Shown: one piece after another, positions 17,278 through 27,706 of the stretch | Numbering within the stretch: the first letter of the stretch is position 1 | Layout of the letters: each line of letters starts with the position of its first letter | NCBI RefSeq assembly: GCF_011742555.1 | Contig: NZ_JAAQQR010000004.1 | Span: forward strand, 124,001 to 188,000 | Direction: 5' to 3' | DNA length: 64,000 bases | From: Luteibacter jiangsuensis | Lineage (GTDB): Bacteria; Pseudomonadota; Gammaproteobacteria; Xanthomonadales; Rhodanobacteraceae | Position numbers and translations under genes: made by a program | Notes under the pieces: generated by a model | What the model was told of the DNA's origin: nothing | Seen by the model: the letters and a program-made list of their open reading frames with translations, nothing else | Database searches by the model: none

Positions 17278-19596
17278 ATGGCCTTTATTACGAGCCGCAA
17301 GCACGCCGCCCCCGTCGCGCGCACCGTCGGTGCCGCCGTTCTCCTCACGCTCGCCCACGGTGCCGCCGCTGCCGACGTTCCCGCCGATGTCGCCGTGCCG
17401 CCGCAGCAGGCCAAGGTCAATGATGCGCAGGCGCTGCCCGGGATGAAGGTGGAAGCCGACCGCTCCAGCGATTACCGCGTGGACAAGGTCTCGTCGCCGA
17501 AATTCACCCAGTCCCTGCTCGACACGACGCAGACCATCCAGGTGATCGGCAAGGAACTGATCCAGCAGCAAGGCGCCACCACCCTTACCGAGGCCCTGCG
17601 CAACAGCCCTGGCGTGGGCACGTTCTACGTGGGCGAGAACGGTTCGACGAACACCGGCGACTCCATCTACATGCGCGGATTCGACACCTCCGGCAGCATC
17701 TTCGTGGACGGGGCGCGCGACCTCGGCACGGTATCGCGCGACGTGTTCAATATCGAACAGGTGGAGGTCACCAAGGGTCCTGACGGCACCGAATACGGCC
17801 GCACCGCGCCCACGGGGGCCGTGAACCTGGTAACCAAGCAACCGGTGCTCGGTAACGGCCTTTCGGGCTCCGTGCAGGTGGGCAGCGGACAACGCCGCCG
17901 CGGCACGGCCGACTGGAACCAGCAGATGGGCAACGACGCGGCGTTCCGCCTCAATGTGCTGGGCCAGGAAAGCGGCGTCTACGGCCGCGACCAGGTCGAA
18001 ACGAACCGCTGGGGCATTGCACCCTCGCTTGCGTTCGGCCTCGGTACGCCCACGCGCGTCTACCTCGATTACCTCCACATCAAGCAGAACAACGTGCCCG
18101 ACGGCGGCGTGCCCACCATCGGGCTGCCGGGTTACAGCAGCCCGGACAAGCGCGCCTTCCTCGCCGATGCGCGCAAGGTCGATCCTGACAACTTCTACGG
18201 CACCAGCCAGGACCACGACCACGTCACCCAGGACATGTTCACGGTGATCGTGGAGCACGACTTCAGCGAGAAGGTGGCCCTGCACAACACGACCCGCTTC
18301 GGGCGCACCGCGCAGGACTACCTGCTCACCGCGTTCATGGGCTCGACGGCCAACCTGCTGACGCCGGATCCCACCGACCCCTCCACTTGGACGATCGCGC
18401 GCAGCCTTCCAACCTTCAAGCACCAGTCCAACCGCATCGCCACCAACCAGACCAACCTCACGGCCTCGATCGTCACGGGCGCCGTGACGCAGGACATCAG
18501 CACCGGTGTCGAACTCACCCAGGAACGTGCCCGCACGATCGGCATGGCCACGTCGAGCGGCAGCACCTGGCCCGCGGCAAACCTGTACCGGCCTTACTCC
18601 GACGTTGGCGGGCTGCGTTATCACGAGACGGGCGCCGCAAGCCAAGGCAAGACGAACACCGCGGCGGCTTATATCTTCGACACCGTGAAGTTCGGCGAGC
18701 ACTGGCAGGTGAACGCCGGCGTACGTTTCGACCACTACAAAACCGACTTCAACAGCACGGTGGTGTGCGGCGGTCGCGGCGCTCCGGTCTGCGGCCCCCT
18801 GCCCGCGGGCAGCATCGTTCCCGGCGTGGACGCGAAGAAGAGCGACAACCTCGTCAATTACAAGGTGGGCGTGCTCTACAAGCCGGTATCGAACGGCAGC
18901 ATCTACGTGAACTTCGCGCAGTCGCAGGAGCCGCCGGGCGGCAACACCCTTACCCTGTCGGCCTCGGCGAACAGCGCCGACAACCCCAACTTCGATCCGC
19001 AGAAGGCGCGCACCGCCGAGATCGGCACGAAGTGGGACCTCCTCGGTGAAAAGCTCCTGCTCACCGCGGCGCTCTATCGCACCACGGTGACCAACGAACT
19101 CGTGCAGGACCCGACCGACCTGCTGTACTACCAGATCGGCAAGAAGCGCGTGCAGGGCGTGGAAATCTCGGCTCTCGGCAAGCTCACCGACAACTGGGCG
19201 GTGAGCGCCGGCTTCACGACGATGGACGCCACGGTGGAAAAGGGCGCGGGCGTCACGGCCAACGGTTCCGACGATCTCGCCTACACGCCGAAGCGGGCGT
19301 TCACAGCCTGGACCACGTATCGCCTGCCCTTCGATCTCACCGTCGGCGGCGGCGCGCGTTACTCGGGCGAACTGCAGCGCGGCACCGATGGCGCCGTGGG
19401 CACGCCGGCGTATACCGAGGCTTACTGGGTGTTCGACGCGATGGCCAGCTACCCGATCAACCGGCATGTGGACCTCCAGCTGAACGTGTACAACCTGTTC
19501 GACAAGCGCTACGTCGCCGCCATCAACAAGAGCGGCTACCGCTACACTCCGGGCACGCCGCGTTCGGCCATGCTCACCGCGAACATCCGTTTCTGA
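17278..19596 (+). CDS. TonB-dependent siderophore receptor (PiuA/Fiu-like)
   Basis: 772 residues: a signal peptide, then a plug domain (FTQSLLDTTQTIQVIGKELI, followed by TLTEALRNSPGV and VEVTKGPDGTEYGRTAPTGAVNLVTK) and a 22-strand barrel ending in an aromatic residue (LTANIRF). The plug and barrel resemble the catecholate receptors Fiu and PiuA. The match is strengthened by the downstream PiuC/YbiX-type dioxygenase, the standard partner of these receptors, and by the upstream Fur box. The ATG at 17278 follows AAGGA and gives a good signal sequence; starts from 17191 add an unlikely leader. The dioxygenase begins 18 nt after the stop. Confidence 0.9.
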   Translation: MAFITSRKHAAPVARTVGAAVLLTLAHGAAAADVPADVAVPPQQAKVNDAQALPGMKVEADRSSDYRVDKVSSPKFTQSLLDTTQTIQVIGKELIQQQGATTLTEALRNSPGVGTFYVGENGSTNTGDSIYMRGFDTSGSIFVDGARDLGTVSRDVFNIEQVEVTKGPDGTEYGRTAPTGAVNLVTKQPVLGNGLSGSVQVGSGQRRRGTADWNQQMGNDAAFRLNVLGQESGVYGRDQVETNRWGIAPSLAFGLGTPTRVYLDYLHIKQNNVPDGGVPTIGLPGYSSPDKRAFLADARKVDPDNFYGTSQDHDHVTQDMFTVIVEHDFSEKVALHNTTRFGRTAQDYLLTAFMGSTANLLTPDPTDPSTWTIARSLPTFKHQSNRIATNQTNLTASIVTGAVTQDISTGVELTQERARTIGMATSSGSTWPAANLYRPYSDVGGLRYHETGAASQGKTNTAAAYIFDTVKFGEHWQVNAGVRFDHYKTDFNSTVVCGGRGAPVCGPLPAGSIVPGVDAKKSDNLVNYKVGVLYKPVSNGSIYVNFAQSQEPPGGNTLTLSASANSADNPNFDPQKARTAEIGTKWDLLGEKLLLTAALYRTTVTNELVQDPTDLLYYQIGKKRVQGVEISALGKLTDNWAVSAGFTTMDATVEKGAGVTANGSDDLAYTPKRAFTAWTTYRLPFDLTVGGGARYSGELQRGTDGAVGTPAYTEAYWVFDAMASYPINRHVDLQLNVYNLFDKRYVAAINKSGYRYTPGTPRSAMLTANIRF

Positions 19597-19614
19597 TCGC
19601 CCGAGGAAACCGCC

Positions 19615-20295
19615 ATGCTGATGCACATCCCGGAAGTCCTGAGCAAGGAACAGGTTGCCGGGGTGCGTGCCGCCATGGAGGGTGCCGAGTGGACCGACGG
19701 TCGCCAGACCGTCGGTCCGCAAGGCGCACGGGTGAAGCGCAACCTGCAGCTGCCCGAGGCGTCCACGCTGCGCCGCGAACTGGGTGCGATGGTGGTCGCC
19801 GCCCTCGCCCGCCATCCGCTCTACCACGCGGCGGTGCTGCCGCTGCGTACGCTGTCGCCGCGCTTCAACCGCTACGAAGGCGGCGGCGAGTACGGCTTCC
19901 ACATCGATGGCGCGGTGATGGCCACCGGCGACGCCGACACCCACGTTCGCAGCGATATCTCGTGCACGCTCTTTCTCAGCGAACCGGAGGAATACGACGG
20001 CGGCGAACTCATCGTCAGCGACACCTATGGCGAGCACGAAGTGAAGCTGCCCGCAGGCGATGCCATCGTCTATCCGTCGTCCAGCCTGCACCGGGTTACC
20101 CCGGTCACGCGGGGCGCCCGTATCGCTTCGTTCTTCTGGATACAGAGCATGGTGCGCGACGATGGCGCCCGTCGCCTGCTGCTGGAACTGGACACCGCGA
20201 TACGCACGCTCTCCGCCAGCGGCGCCGATCAGGCTTCGATCCTGCAATTGACCGGCGTTTACCACAACCTGCTGCGGCGCTGGGCGGAAACCTGA
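19615..20295 (+). CDS. piuC: Fe(II)/2-oxoglutarate-dependent dioxygenase, PKHD type (PiuC/YbiX)
   Basis: 226 residues and cytoplasmic. The iron triad is visible as H-x-D in [11 protein letters not shown] (about residue 99) and a distal His in [16 protein letters not shown], where the Arg would bind 2-oxoglutarate. Length and motifs fit the PKHD hydroxylase family PiuC/YbiX, regularly encoded next to catecholate siderophore receptors in proteobacteria. The exact substrate of these enzymes is not established. It is 18 nt downstream of the receptor gene with no terminator between, so both are under the same Fur-controlled promoter. Confidence 0.92.
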   Translation: MLMHIPEVLSKEQVAGVRAAMEGAEWTDGRQTVGPQGARVKRNLQLPEASTLRRELGAMVVAALARHPLYHAAVLPLRTLSPRFNRYEGGGEYGFHIDGAVMATGDADTHVRSDISCTLFLSEPEEYDGGELIVSDTYGEHEVKLPAGDAIVYPSSSLHRVTPVTRGARIASFFWIQSMVRDDGARRLLLELDTAIRTLSASGADQASILQLTGVYHNLLRRWAET

Positions 20296-20359
20296 GGTAG
20301 CGGGACCGGGCCTCGGGAGCGGATAATTGGCGCCCCCTTGATGTCCCGGCTCCCCAAGC

Positions 20360-23191
20360 ATGTTTCAACCCGGTCAACGCTGGATTTCCACCGCCGAGCC
20401 CGAGCTCGGTCTCGGCACCATTCTTCGCGTGGAAGGACGCAGCGTACAGGTGCTGTTCGCCAAATCCGGCGTTCTTCGCCCCTATGCCGCCGACAGCGCG
20501 CCGCTGATCCGCGCGGAGTTCCGCGCCGGCCAGCGCGTGTCGGGCAAAGGCATCGCCTTCCTGGTGGAACGCATCGAGGAACGCGACGGCCTGTTCGTGT
20601 ACCGCGGCGAGGGCCGGGAACTGGAGGAAGGCCAGCTCGACGATGAGCAGGCGCTTTCGCAAGCCGACGACCGCCTGATCGGCGGCCGCACCGATCCGAA
20701 CGACCGCTTCGACCTTCGCTTCGAGGCCCTGCGCCGCCGAGCCGACGCGCGCCGTTCCGCCGCCTGGGGCCTCGAATCCGCACGCATCGGCCTCGTGCCG
20801 CACCAGTTGCGGGTAGCGAGCATCGCCGCCGCGCGCCGGCCGCCCCGCGTGCTGCTCGCCGACGAAGTGGGCCTGGGCAAGACCATCGAGGCCGGCATGA
20901 TCCTCGCCCGGCAACTGGCCACGGGACGCGCCGGCCGCGTGCTCGTGCTGCTGCCGGAAACCCTGGTCTACCAGTGGTTCGTGGAATTGCTGCGCCGGTT
21001 CAACCTTTCCTTCTCGATCTTCGACGAGGAACGCTGCGAGGCCATCGAGCAGGCGAACGACGGCCGCAATCCCTTCGAGGACGAACAGCTCGTCATTGCC
21101 GATTTCGCGTTCCTGGAAAGCTCGCCGAAGCGAGCCGCGCAGCTCGTCGAAGCCGGCTGGGACCTGATCGTGGTCGACGAGGCGCATCACCTCGAATGGA
21201 CGCCGGAAGGCGCCAGCCCCCGCTACCGGCTCGTGGAGGAGCTGGCCTCGGCCACCCCGGGCGTGATCCTGCTCACCGCCACACCGGAACAGCTGGGCCG
21301 CGCGGGCCACTTCGCGCGCCTGCGCCTGCTCGATCCGCAGCGGTACGCCGATCTGGACACCTATCTTGCCGAGTCGGCGGGTTACACCGAACTCTCGGAC
21401 ATCGCCAGCACACTGGCGGCAGGCAGCCCGCTGGACACCGCGCAACGCGGCATGCTGGCCGACCGCTTCAAGGGCGACCGCGAGTTGGCGGCGCTGCTCT
21501 CGCGCGACGAGGCCAGCGACGAACTGCTGGCGGCGCTCATCGACCGGCACGGCACGGGGCGTGCCATGTTCCGCAATCGCCGCGCCGGCATCGGCGGCTT
21601 TCCGCGACGCACGCCGGACATCCTGGCGATCGATCCGTCCACGCTCGATGCCGGGCGCCGCGAGGCGCTGCTCGCCGAATTCCGTTCGGACATCCAGCAA
21701 CCGCCCGCCGCACTCGAGTTCGACTACGCGAACGATCCGCGCCTCGCTGCGCTGATCGGCCTCCTGGACGCGCATCCCAACGACAAGTTCCTCCTCATCT
21801 GCCGCAGCCAGGCCAAGGTGATGGCGATCGAAGACGCCCTGCGCACCCGCAGCGGCGTCGGCGTGGCCCGCTTTCACGAGGGCCTGGGCATCGTGCAGCG
21901 CGACCGCAATGCGGCCTTCTTCGCGCAGCCCGATGGCGCACGCCTGCTGCTGTGCTCGGAGATCGGTTCCGAGGGGCGCAACTTCCAGTTCGCCCATCGC
22001 CTGGTGATGTGGGACCTGCCGCTGGACCCCGACCTGCTCGAACAGCGCATCGGGCGCCTCGACCGCATCGGACAGAAGCACGACATCGTCGTCCACGTAC
22101 CGGTGCTGCGACAGAGCGCGCAGCACGTGCTGGCACGCTGGTACGACGAAGGCCTGGACGCGTTCCGCACGAGCCCCGCGGACGGGCGCGAACTGCTGCG
22201 CCGTTTCGGCAACCTGCTTTCCACGCTTGCCGACGCACACGCACGCGAGGACGACGACCGCGACCAGGAACTCGACGCGCTCATCGCCGAAACGCGCGGC
22301 GCGCACGAGGAGCTGTCGGCGCTGATCCATGCCGGGCGCGACCACCTGCTCGAACTGGCGGCCAGCCGCGATCCGCATGCCGACGACCTGGCAGGCAGTT
22401 TCGCCGCGGAAGACGACGACGCGCTGCGCGATCTCTTCGTACAGCGGTTGTTCGAAACCTACGGTGTGCACGCGGAAGAACTGGCCCCCGGCATCGTGTT
22501 GCTCGATCCGCAATACCTGTCCACCGATGGCCTGCCGGGTTTCGCCGACGGCCCTGTTTCGGTCACGTTCTCGCGCCATGTCGCGCTGTCCCGCGAAGAC
22601 CTGCCCCTGCTTCGCCTCGACCATCCGATGGTCGCCGCGGCAGTCGACCTGCTCGTTTCCGGCGAGGATGGCAATGCCGCTTTCCTCGTGGACGATGCCC
22701 TGCCCGTGCGCACGGCGCTGCTGCAGGCCGTGTTCGTGCTGGAAGTGGTGGCCGACCGCGCGCTCGATGCGGGTCGCTTCCTGCCGGCCACGCCGCTCAT
22801 GCTCACGGTGGACACGAAGCTGAGCGAGCGTCCGCAGTTCCGGCCCAGTGACGTGGCGATCCGCCGTGCGGCGGATCGCAATATCGAGGTGCCGCGCTAT
22901 CGCAAGTTCCTTTCCAAGCTCGTGCCGCCGATGCTGGAGCGTGCGCAGGACATCGCCGCCGCACGTGCCGACGCGTTAAAGGCCGAGGCCATGGCGGCGG
23001 CACGCACGGAACTGGACGCCGAGCACGCGCGGCTGGTCGCGCTGCACTCGGTCAATCCGTCGATCACCGACGAAGAAGTGGACGCGATCGCCGCCGAGAG
23101 GGACGCGCTGCTTGCCGCCATCCCCGAAGCGCGACTGCGCCTGGACGCCGTGCGCTTCGTGGTGAGCCCGGACTTCCTCGCCTTGCGCTGA
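20360..23191 (+). CDS. rapA: RNA polymerase-associated Swi2/Snf2 ATPase RapA
   Basis: 943 residues, close to E. coli RapA (968). N-terminal tudor-like RNA polymerase-binding domains (MFQPGQRWISTAEPELGLGT) precede the helicase core. Walker A DEVGLGKT is at 168-175, the DEAH box D273-E-A-H276 in VVDEAHHLEW, and the C-terminal helicase lobe contains LLCSEIGSEGRNFQFA and QRIGRLDRIGQKHDI. RapA recycles stalled or post-termination RNA polymerase. Single gene, transcribed from its own region after piuC (64-nt gap). Confidence 0.96.
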   Translation: MFQPGQRWISTAEPELGLGTILRVEGRSVQVLFAKSGVLRPYAADSAPLIRAEFRAGQRVSGKGIAFLVERIEERDGLFVYRGEGRELEEGQLDDEQALSQADDRLIGGRTDPNDRFDLRFEALRRRADARRSAAWGLESARIGLVPHQLRVASIAAARRPPRVLLADEVGLGKTIEAGMILARQLATGRAGRVLVLLPETLVYQWFVELLRRFNLSFSIFDEERCEAIEQANDGRNPFEDEQLVIADFAFLESSPKRAAQLVEAGWDLIVVDEAHHLEWTPEGASPRYRLVEELASATPGVILLTATPEQLGRAGHFARLRLLDPQRYADLDTYLAESAGYTELSDIASTLAAGSPLDTAQRGMLADRFKGDRELAALLSRDEASDELLAALIDRHGTGRAMFRNRRAGIGGFPRRTPDILAIDPSTLDAGRREALLAEFRSDIQQPPAALEFDYANDPRLAALIGLLDAHPNDKFLLICRSQAKVMAIEDALRTRSGVGVARFHEGLGIVQRDRNAAFFAQPDGARLLLCSEIGSEGRNFQFAHRLVMWDLPLDPDLLEQRIGRLDRIGQKHDIVVHVPVLRQSAQHVLARWYDEGLDAFRTSPADGRELLRRFGNLLSTLADAHAREDDDRDQELDALIAETRGAHEELSALIHAGRDHLLELAASRDPHADDLAGSFAAEDDDALRDLFVQRLFETYGVHAEELAPGIVLLDPQYLSTDGLPGFADGPVSVTFSRHVALSREDLPLLRLDHPMVAAAVDLLVSGEDGNAAFLVDDALPVRTALLQAVFVLEVVADRALDAGRFLPATPLMLTVDTKLSERPQFRPSDVAIRRAADRNIEVPRYRKFLSKLVPPMLERAQDIAAARADALKAEAMAAARTELDAEHARLVALHSVNPSITDEEVDAIAAERDALLAAIPEARLRLDAVRFVVSPDFLALR

Positions 23192-23207
23192 CCCCGGGCG
23201 GCAGGAC

Positions 23208-26200
23208 TTACATCACGGGTGGCGAGCCGAGCGGCGCGAGAACCTGCACCGCCGTGCGCGCGAGCTCGTGCAGGGTTTTCGCCGCCGCCTCGGTGCCCGG
23301 CGGCGCGTCCCATGTCGGCATCACGTCGTAGGGCTTGGCGAAGTAGCTCATGTAGTCGCGTCTCGCGGCGCGGCTACCCAGCCAGTCGAGTCCGGCATGG
23401 CGCAGCGTGCCGTACCTTTCATAGAGGCGGCGCATGTAGCGGACGTATCCGGTTTCCGAGATGGGATCGCCCTCCGGGTTCCAGAGGTTGGCCTTCACCG
23501 GCGATGCCAGGAGCCGTTCGGTAAACGCGACGGGCGATTCCCGGGTCTCGCTGCCGTTCCGTTCGATCCGCTTCATCGACACGCCGTCGGCCTCCCAGCC
23601 GCGGGCCACCGCCCGTATGGCAGCGGGATAATCCCGCGCGGTCGTGCTGACGCCATACATCGGATCCACAATACGGGTGCCGGGCGGCAGGTTCGCGAAG
23701 GCACGGCTACCCGCCGCGCCCGTCGATACGAAGCCAAGCGCGTCCGCGTCGGCCGGCATGACCAGGGTAAAGGCGTGCTCCGGCGTCGCGCCGACGACGG
23801 CGACGTGCCCGTCTTCCCGCAGAAGGCCTCGCAAACGCCTCGTCTGGACCAGCACCTTGATGTGGCGATCGCCGAAACCGGCTTCGACGAAGGCGCTGAT
23901 CGGCCGTTCGTCCCTGAGCATCGCCAGGTACGCGGCCGCATCGGGTGTGCCGGCGCGGGACGCGCCGTTATCCGGCACGGGCATCACAAGCTGACGATCC
24001 AGCGGCGAGGTTGCCAGTGTGTCCGGCGGCAACGCGGCATGCCACGGACGGGGGGCCGGCTTGCCTGCCAGGTCGAGGTGCGTGGGAAAGCTCACAGCCA
24101 CACCGGTCACCGGATGGCGGATGGTGAACTCCACTGCGCCTTGCGGCGTGGTGCCTGCCTCCGGCAACGATGTTCCCACGAGACGAAGCATCGGCTGCGG
24201 AATGCTGTTGACCATGCGTTCGATAACGGTGAAATCGTTGTCCTCCGCCGGCGGCGGCCGCACGTCGACATTCACGAACGCCTGCAGGTCGGTCACGGGG
24301 GGCATAAGATTGAGACCGTTGCGCACGCCTTCTTCCGGAAACCATTCGCCATTGAGATCGACGACGTAGCGGCCGGTGCCACGGCCCGGACCGTCGCCCG
24401 GAGCCAGGATCTGAAGGTAACCGCCCGCCTCGGGCGCCTCCGTCTCGACCACTTGCGTACGGCCGTCCAGATGACGCAGCCGCACGTAATGGCGCCCGGC
24501 GACGCTCCACTGATCGGCCGTTGCGGCACCCGGCGCGGAAAGGACCGAAGGTGTCTTCACGACCAGATGATCGAGGCCGTGCGGCAGCAGCCCGTCCTGT
24601 TCTTCCGCGATCCTCGTGAGGAGCTGCATCAGGAATGGCGCGCCCGTGCCATCGTGTGGTCGTCGCGGGTCGTGCTTCCTCGCCAGCACCTCGTCAAGCA
24701 CGGGCCATGGATCGCGTTCACCCGGAAACAGTTCCGAACGCCGCGCCTGGTCCGCCGCACGAAGCTTCGCCACCTTGTCCGTGGATACCCAGGTGTGCGG
24801 ATCGACGAGTGCCTGGCGCAGGCTGGACAGCGCCTTCAGTGCCTGCTTCCTGCCCTTGGGAAGGTCCAGCGGATCGATCCACCGGCGGTGGATGATCTGG
24901 AGTTCCGGAAGGGTCGACCGCGCCTCGAGGTTCTCGGCCAGCGTCTTGCGGAATTGCTCTTCCCATCCGCTATGGGCGAGGTCGCCGAGCGCCCTGCCCA
25001 CCAGCTTGAAGACGGAATTCCACGCTGACGGCGCCGCCAGGGGGTCGCCGACAAGGGTGTAATGGCCATCGGCATGGCGAAGGCGAATGGTGTCGTCCGG
25101 AATGCTTTGCGCATCGAATTCGGTGCCGTCCGGCCGCCTTCCGAACTGGAAGTCGTCTCCCTCGAAGAGAGCGATGGGGTGATTCACCTGCTCCGTGATG
25201 GACGGAAGCAGCAATTCCACTTCCCTGGGTGTCCAGCCGACCGCATGACGATCGCGCAACCTCCCGGCGAGCGTTTCGAGAATGCCGTGCGCGAGCGACA
25301 GGCGCGCCAGCGGACCGGGCTCGCGCGCTTCGGCATCGCGCACACTCGCTTCCGACGAGCCGAACTGGTGCAGCACCTGGGCTGCCCGGTTGAGTGCGTG
25401 CGGGTCCGCGGAATAGTCGTTCGCCACGACGTTCGAGAGGTAACTACCGGGCATGTGGTTGGCGTCGGTGAAGTCGAACTCCCACACGGCACCCCGTTTC
25501 GGCGCGATTCGGGGGCCTGGCGTGCGATTGCGTAGCAGGGTGCGGTAACCGGTACCGTCGAGGACGATCTGCACCGCCCTTCCGTTTTCCAGTTTCACCA
25601 TGAGCCTGTCTCCGGCACGGAAGACACCGGGCGACACTTCCGTGGCACCCTGGGGCAAATGCTTCCATGTCTGCGCGACGTAGTCCTCGGCGGACCAGCG
25701 CACGAGACGGCCTTCCGAGCTGAGGTAGATGCGGCTGCCTAGACCGGGAAACCTCGGTGCCCGCGCGGGGCTGGCGAGATAGCCGACCCGGCCATTGATC
25801 CGCTGCGGCGGCTTGAACGTCGGCTGGCGTCCGGTCACCGGCTCTGCGGCGGCACCGGGCTCGGCGGGGCGCTTGCCGCCAAGTCCCGCCCCGGTGAGCG
25901 CCGTCGACACCAGTGTCATGCCGGCCTGCTCGAATCCCCGTTTCCTTTCTTCCAGGGTTTTGCCGTCCACTCCCTGTTCGATACCCGTACCCGTGCCGAC
26001 GACGGCGAGCGCCACCTGCACGGGGATGACGAGGGGTCGAACGAATCCGAGGGGAGACAGCAACGCTGCCGTGCGGTTGACGGTGACCCGCCATGTCTCC
26101 CACGCGTTGCGGGTTTGCACGAGGGCATCGGCGCGAGTCCGGCGCTCCGTCGCGTCCCGCATGTCGTCGAAGACATCGCCCGCGATGGCGGCGTTCGCGT

Positions 26201-27515
26201 GATCGATCGCGCGCCCGTCATGCTGCCACTGGCCGTTGCCGATTTTTTCCAGACCGTGCCTGACCCCGGTCCAGAACACGCCGTCCTGGCTGTCCTGGAT
26301 GGAAAAATGCGAAAGCAGGGCGTCCAGCGCATGCGGATCCTGCGCCTGTCCATACACCCACTGTCGAAGTGCCTGCTCGCTGCCGGCCACCACGAACGAC
26401 GGATCGAAGCCGGGCACGTACATCACCTCGCTCCCGTCGCCGGCGACGAAGCGGACAAGGTTGCTCGCCGTGTAGCCGTTGATGTCGAAGGGACGGATCT
26501 GCACCGAGGCGTCCCGCGACGACGTGCGCAGGTGGTCGAGGGTGATGGGGCCGGAAAGCGGAACGTGCGGGGCGCCGCCGCGCATCACGAGTTCGAACTG
26601 CTTGTCGTCCAGCAGGCCGGAAGCATGCGCGGCACGTGCCCGGAGCACGAACTGGTAACGGGCGACGACGGCCCAGTTTGCCCGGTGCTCGCGCCAGTAC
26701 GTGTCCAGCTCGCCTTTCAGGCGGAGGATGTAGGGCAGTTCGGCGAACGCGCTGGGCGCCTTGGCATGTTCGAGGACGTCCGACAGGCGATGCGGGCTCT
26801 CATACTCCGCGGAGAAACCTCCTTTCCGGAAGATGCCGAACGCCTCGTCCACGTCGCGCGATTCCTCCTTCGCCGTCTCGATGACGTTGCCCTTGGCGAA
26901 AAAGGTGTTGTAGAGGTAACCGGGGCCCGTACGGCTCCAGAGGAACTGCCACAGATCGCCGAACACACCCTTTACGCTGCTCGCGTGGATCAGGTGCTCT
27001 CCGAGTTCGACGATGCCCGGGCTGTGTCCGCCGCTGCCCAATCCGCCAACGGTATCCGCGGCCACGGCGAACGTGCTGTAGCCAGCCTGCTCCGGGAACG
27101 CCTCCATGACCGCATCCACGAGCGGAACGGTGTGGTCGGGCTTGCCGCGACGTCGTCCACCGGGACCGCGGAAATGCGCGACCACGTAATCGTCGCCCTC
27201 GATCTTCAGGTGCTCGCGGATGAAGGCGCGCGCCACCTCGCGCGGATCCGGCGGCAACACTGCGGCAACCCGGGCGGAGATGTCCTCGAAGGCCCTGGCA
27301 TCGGCCGTGGTGGAGAACGTGAGGGATGCCAGCCAGACCTTGCGCGCCGGCGACGCAGCGGCGGACCCCGCTTGTTCGACCGGCTGGCTTGCGCTGCCGG
27401 ATGCGCCCATCGGTTGCGCCGCGGCGAAGGGCATGCCGGCCAGGTACGACATCGTCGCGGAAGCCAGCAAGGTACTCAACACCCGCAAGCGTGCAGGTGC
27501 GGGGGGCATTGTCAT
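23208..27515 (-). CDS. Large exported protein resembling dermonecrotic-toxin-like (DUF6543) proteins
   Basis: 1,435 residues. An N-terminal signal sequence (about 1-34, ending FAAAQ) precedes the mature protein. Residues about 80-450 resemble, from memory, the N-terminal domain of the 'dermonecrotic toxin' DUF6543 family of Pseudomonas: GPGYLYNTFF at 197-206, FDINGYTAS at 343-351, EVMYVPGF at 363-370, and LLSHFSIQDSQDG at 400-412. Residues 1193-1435 contain EHAFTLV (H1247) and IVDPMYGVS (D1284), spaced as the His/Asp of a papain-like fold. However, the polypeptide has no cysteine at all from this start. Start ATG 27515 follows AAGAGGT. Single gene between the 3' ends of rapA (convergent) and the rhomboid gene; no obvious immunity or secretion partner. 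Function unproven. Confidence 0.65.
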   Translation of the reverse strand: MTMPPAPARLRVLSTLLASATMSYLAGMPFAAAQPMGASGSASQPVEQAGSAAASPARKVWLASLTFSTTADARAFEDISARVAAVLPPDPREVARAFIREHLKIEGDDYVVAHFRGPGGRRRGKPDHTVPLVDAVMEAFPEQAGYSTFAVAADTVGGLGSGGHSPGIVELGEHLIHASSVKGVFGDLWQFLWSRTGPGYLYNTFFAKGNVIETAKEESRDVDEAFGIFRKGGFSAEYESPHRLSDVLEHAKAPSAFAELPYILRLKGELDTYWREHRANWAVVARYQFVLRARAAHASGLLDDKQFELVMRGGAPHVPLSGPITLDHLRTSSRDASVQIRPFDINGYTASNLVRFVAGDGSEVMYVPGFDPSFVVAGSEQALRQWVYGQAQDPHALDALLSHFSIQDSQDGVFWTGVRHGLEKIGNGQWQHDGRAIDHANAAIAGDVFDDMRDATERRTRADALVQTRNAWETWRVTVNRTAALLSPLGFVRPLVIPVQVALAVVGTGTGIEQGVDGKTLEERKRGFEQAGMTLVSTALTGAGLGGKRPAEPGAAAEPVTGRQPTFKPPQRINGRVGYLASPARAPRFPGLGSRIYLSSEGRLVRWSAEDYVAQTWKHLPQGATEVSPGVFRAGDRLMVKLENGRAVQIVLDGTGYRTLLRNRTPGPRIAPKRGAVWEFDFTDANHMPGSYLSNVVANDYSADPHALNRAAQVLHQFGSSEASVRDAEAREPGPLARLSLAHGILETLAGRLRDRHAVGWTPREVELLLPSITEQVNHPIALFEGDDFQFGRRPDGTEFDAQSIPDDTIRLRHADGHYTLVGDPLAAPSAWNSVFKLVGRALGDLAHSGWEEQFRKTLAENLEARSTLPELQIIHRRWIDPLDLPKGRKQALKALSSLRQALVDPHTWVSTDKVAKLRAADQARRSELFPGERDPWPVLDEVLARKHDPRRPHDGTGAPFLMQLLTRIAEEQDGLLPHGLDHLVVKTPSVLSAPGAATADQWSVAGRHYVRLRHLDGRTQVVETEAPEAGGYLQILAPGDGPGRGTGRYVVDLNGEWFPEEGVRNGLNLMPPVTDLQAFVNVDVRPPPAEDNDFTVIERMVNSIPQPMLRLVGTSLPEAGTTPQGAVEFTIRHPVTGVAVSFPTHLDLAGKPAPRPWHAALPPDTLATSPLDRQLVMPVPDNGASRAGTPDAAAYLAMLRDERPISAFVEAGFGDRHIKVLVQTRRLRGLLREDGHVAVVGATPEHAFTLVMPADADALGFVSTGAAGSRAFANLPPGTRIVDPMYGVSTTARDYPAAIRAVARGWEADGVSMKRIERNGSETRESPVAFTERLLASPVKANLWNPEGDPISETGYVRYMRRLYERYGTLRHAGLDWLGSRAARRDYMSYFAKPYDVMPTWDAPPGTEAAAKTLHELARTAVQVLAPLGSPPVM

Positions 27516-27706
27516 CGTCGACCTCTTGTGTGGAATCAGGGGTGGACGACTGTAGGACTCACATCTGCGTGGAACTGCCACCGCGGGGCGAAAAGCGGGT
27601 CAGCGTAGGCCTTCGCGGGACGTCGGACACCGACGGATAGTTCGCCACGAACCGGCGGGCAAACACCCGAAGGCCCGTCGGGAAAGGAGGCGCGGACCCA
27701 CGGGCG

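Noticed and set aside
17128-20361. A minus-strand open frame of about 1,080 codons opposite the siderophore receptor and piuC
   Set aside because: The plus strand encodes well-recognised proteins with motifs, Shine-Dalgarno sites and a Fur-regulated promoter. The antisense product has no domain and spans two genes.
23208-27515. Calling the C-terminal domain an active YopT-like cysteine protease
   Set aside because: His- and Asp-containing blocks fit by eye, but no cysteine exists in the chain, so an active cysteine protease cannot be claimed.
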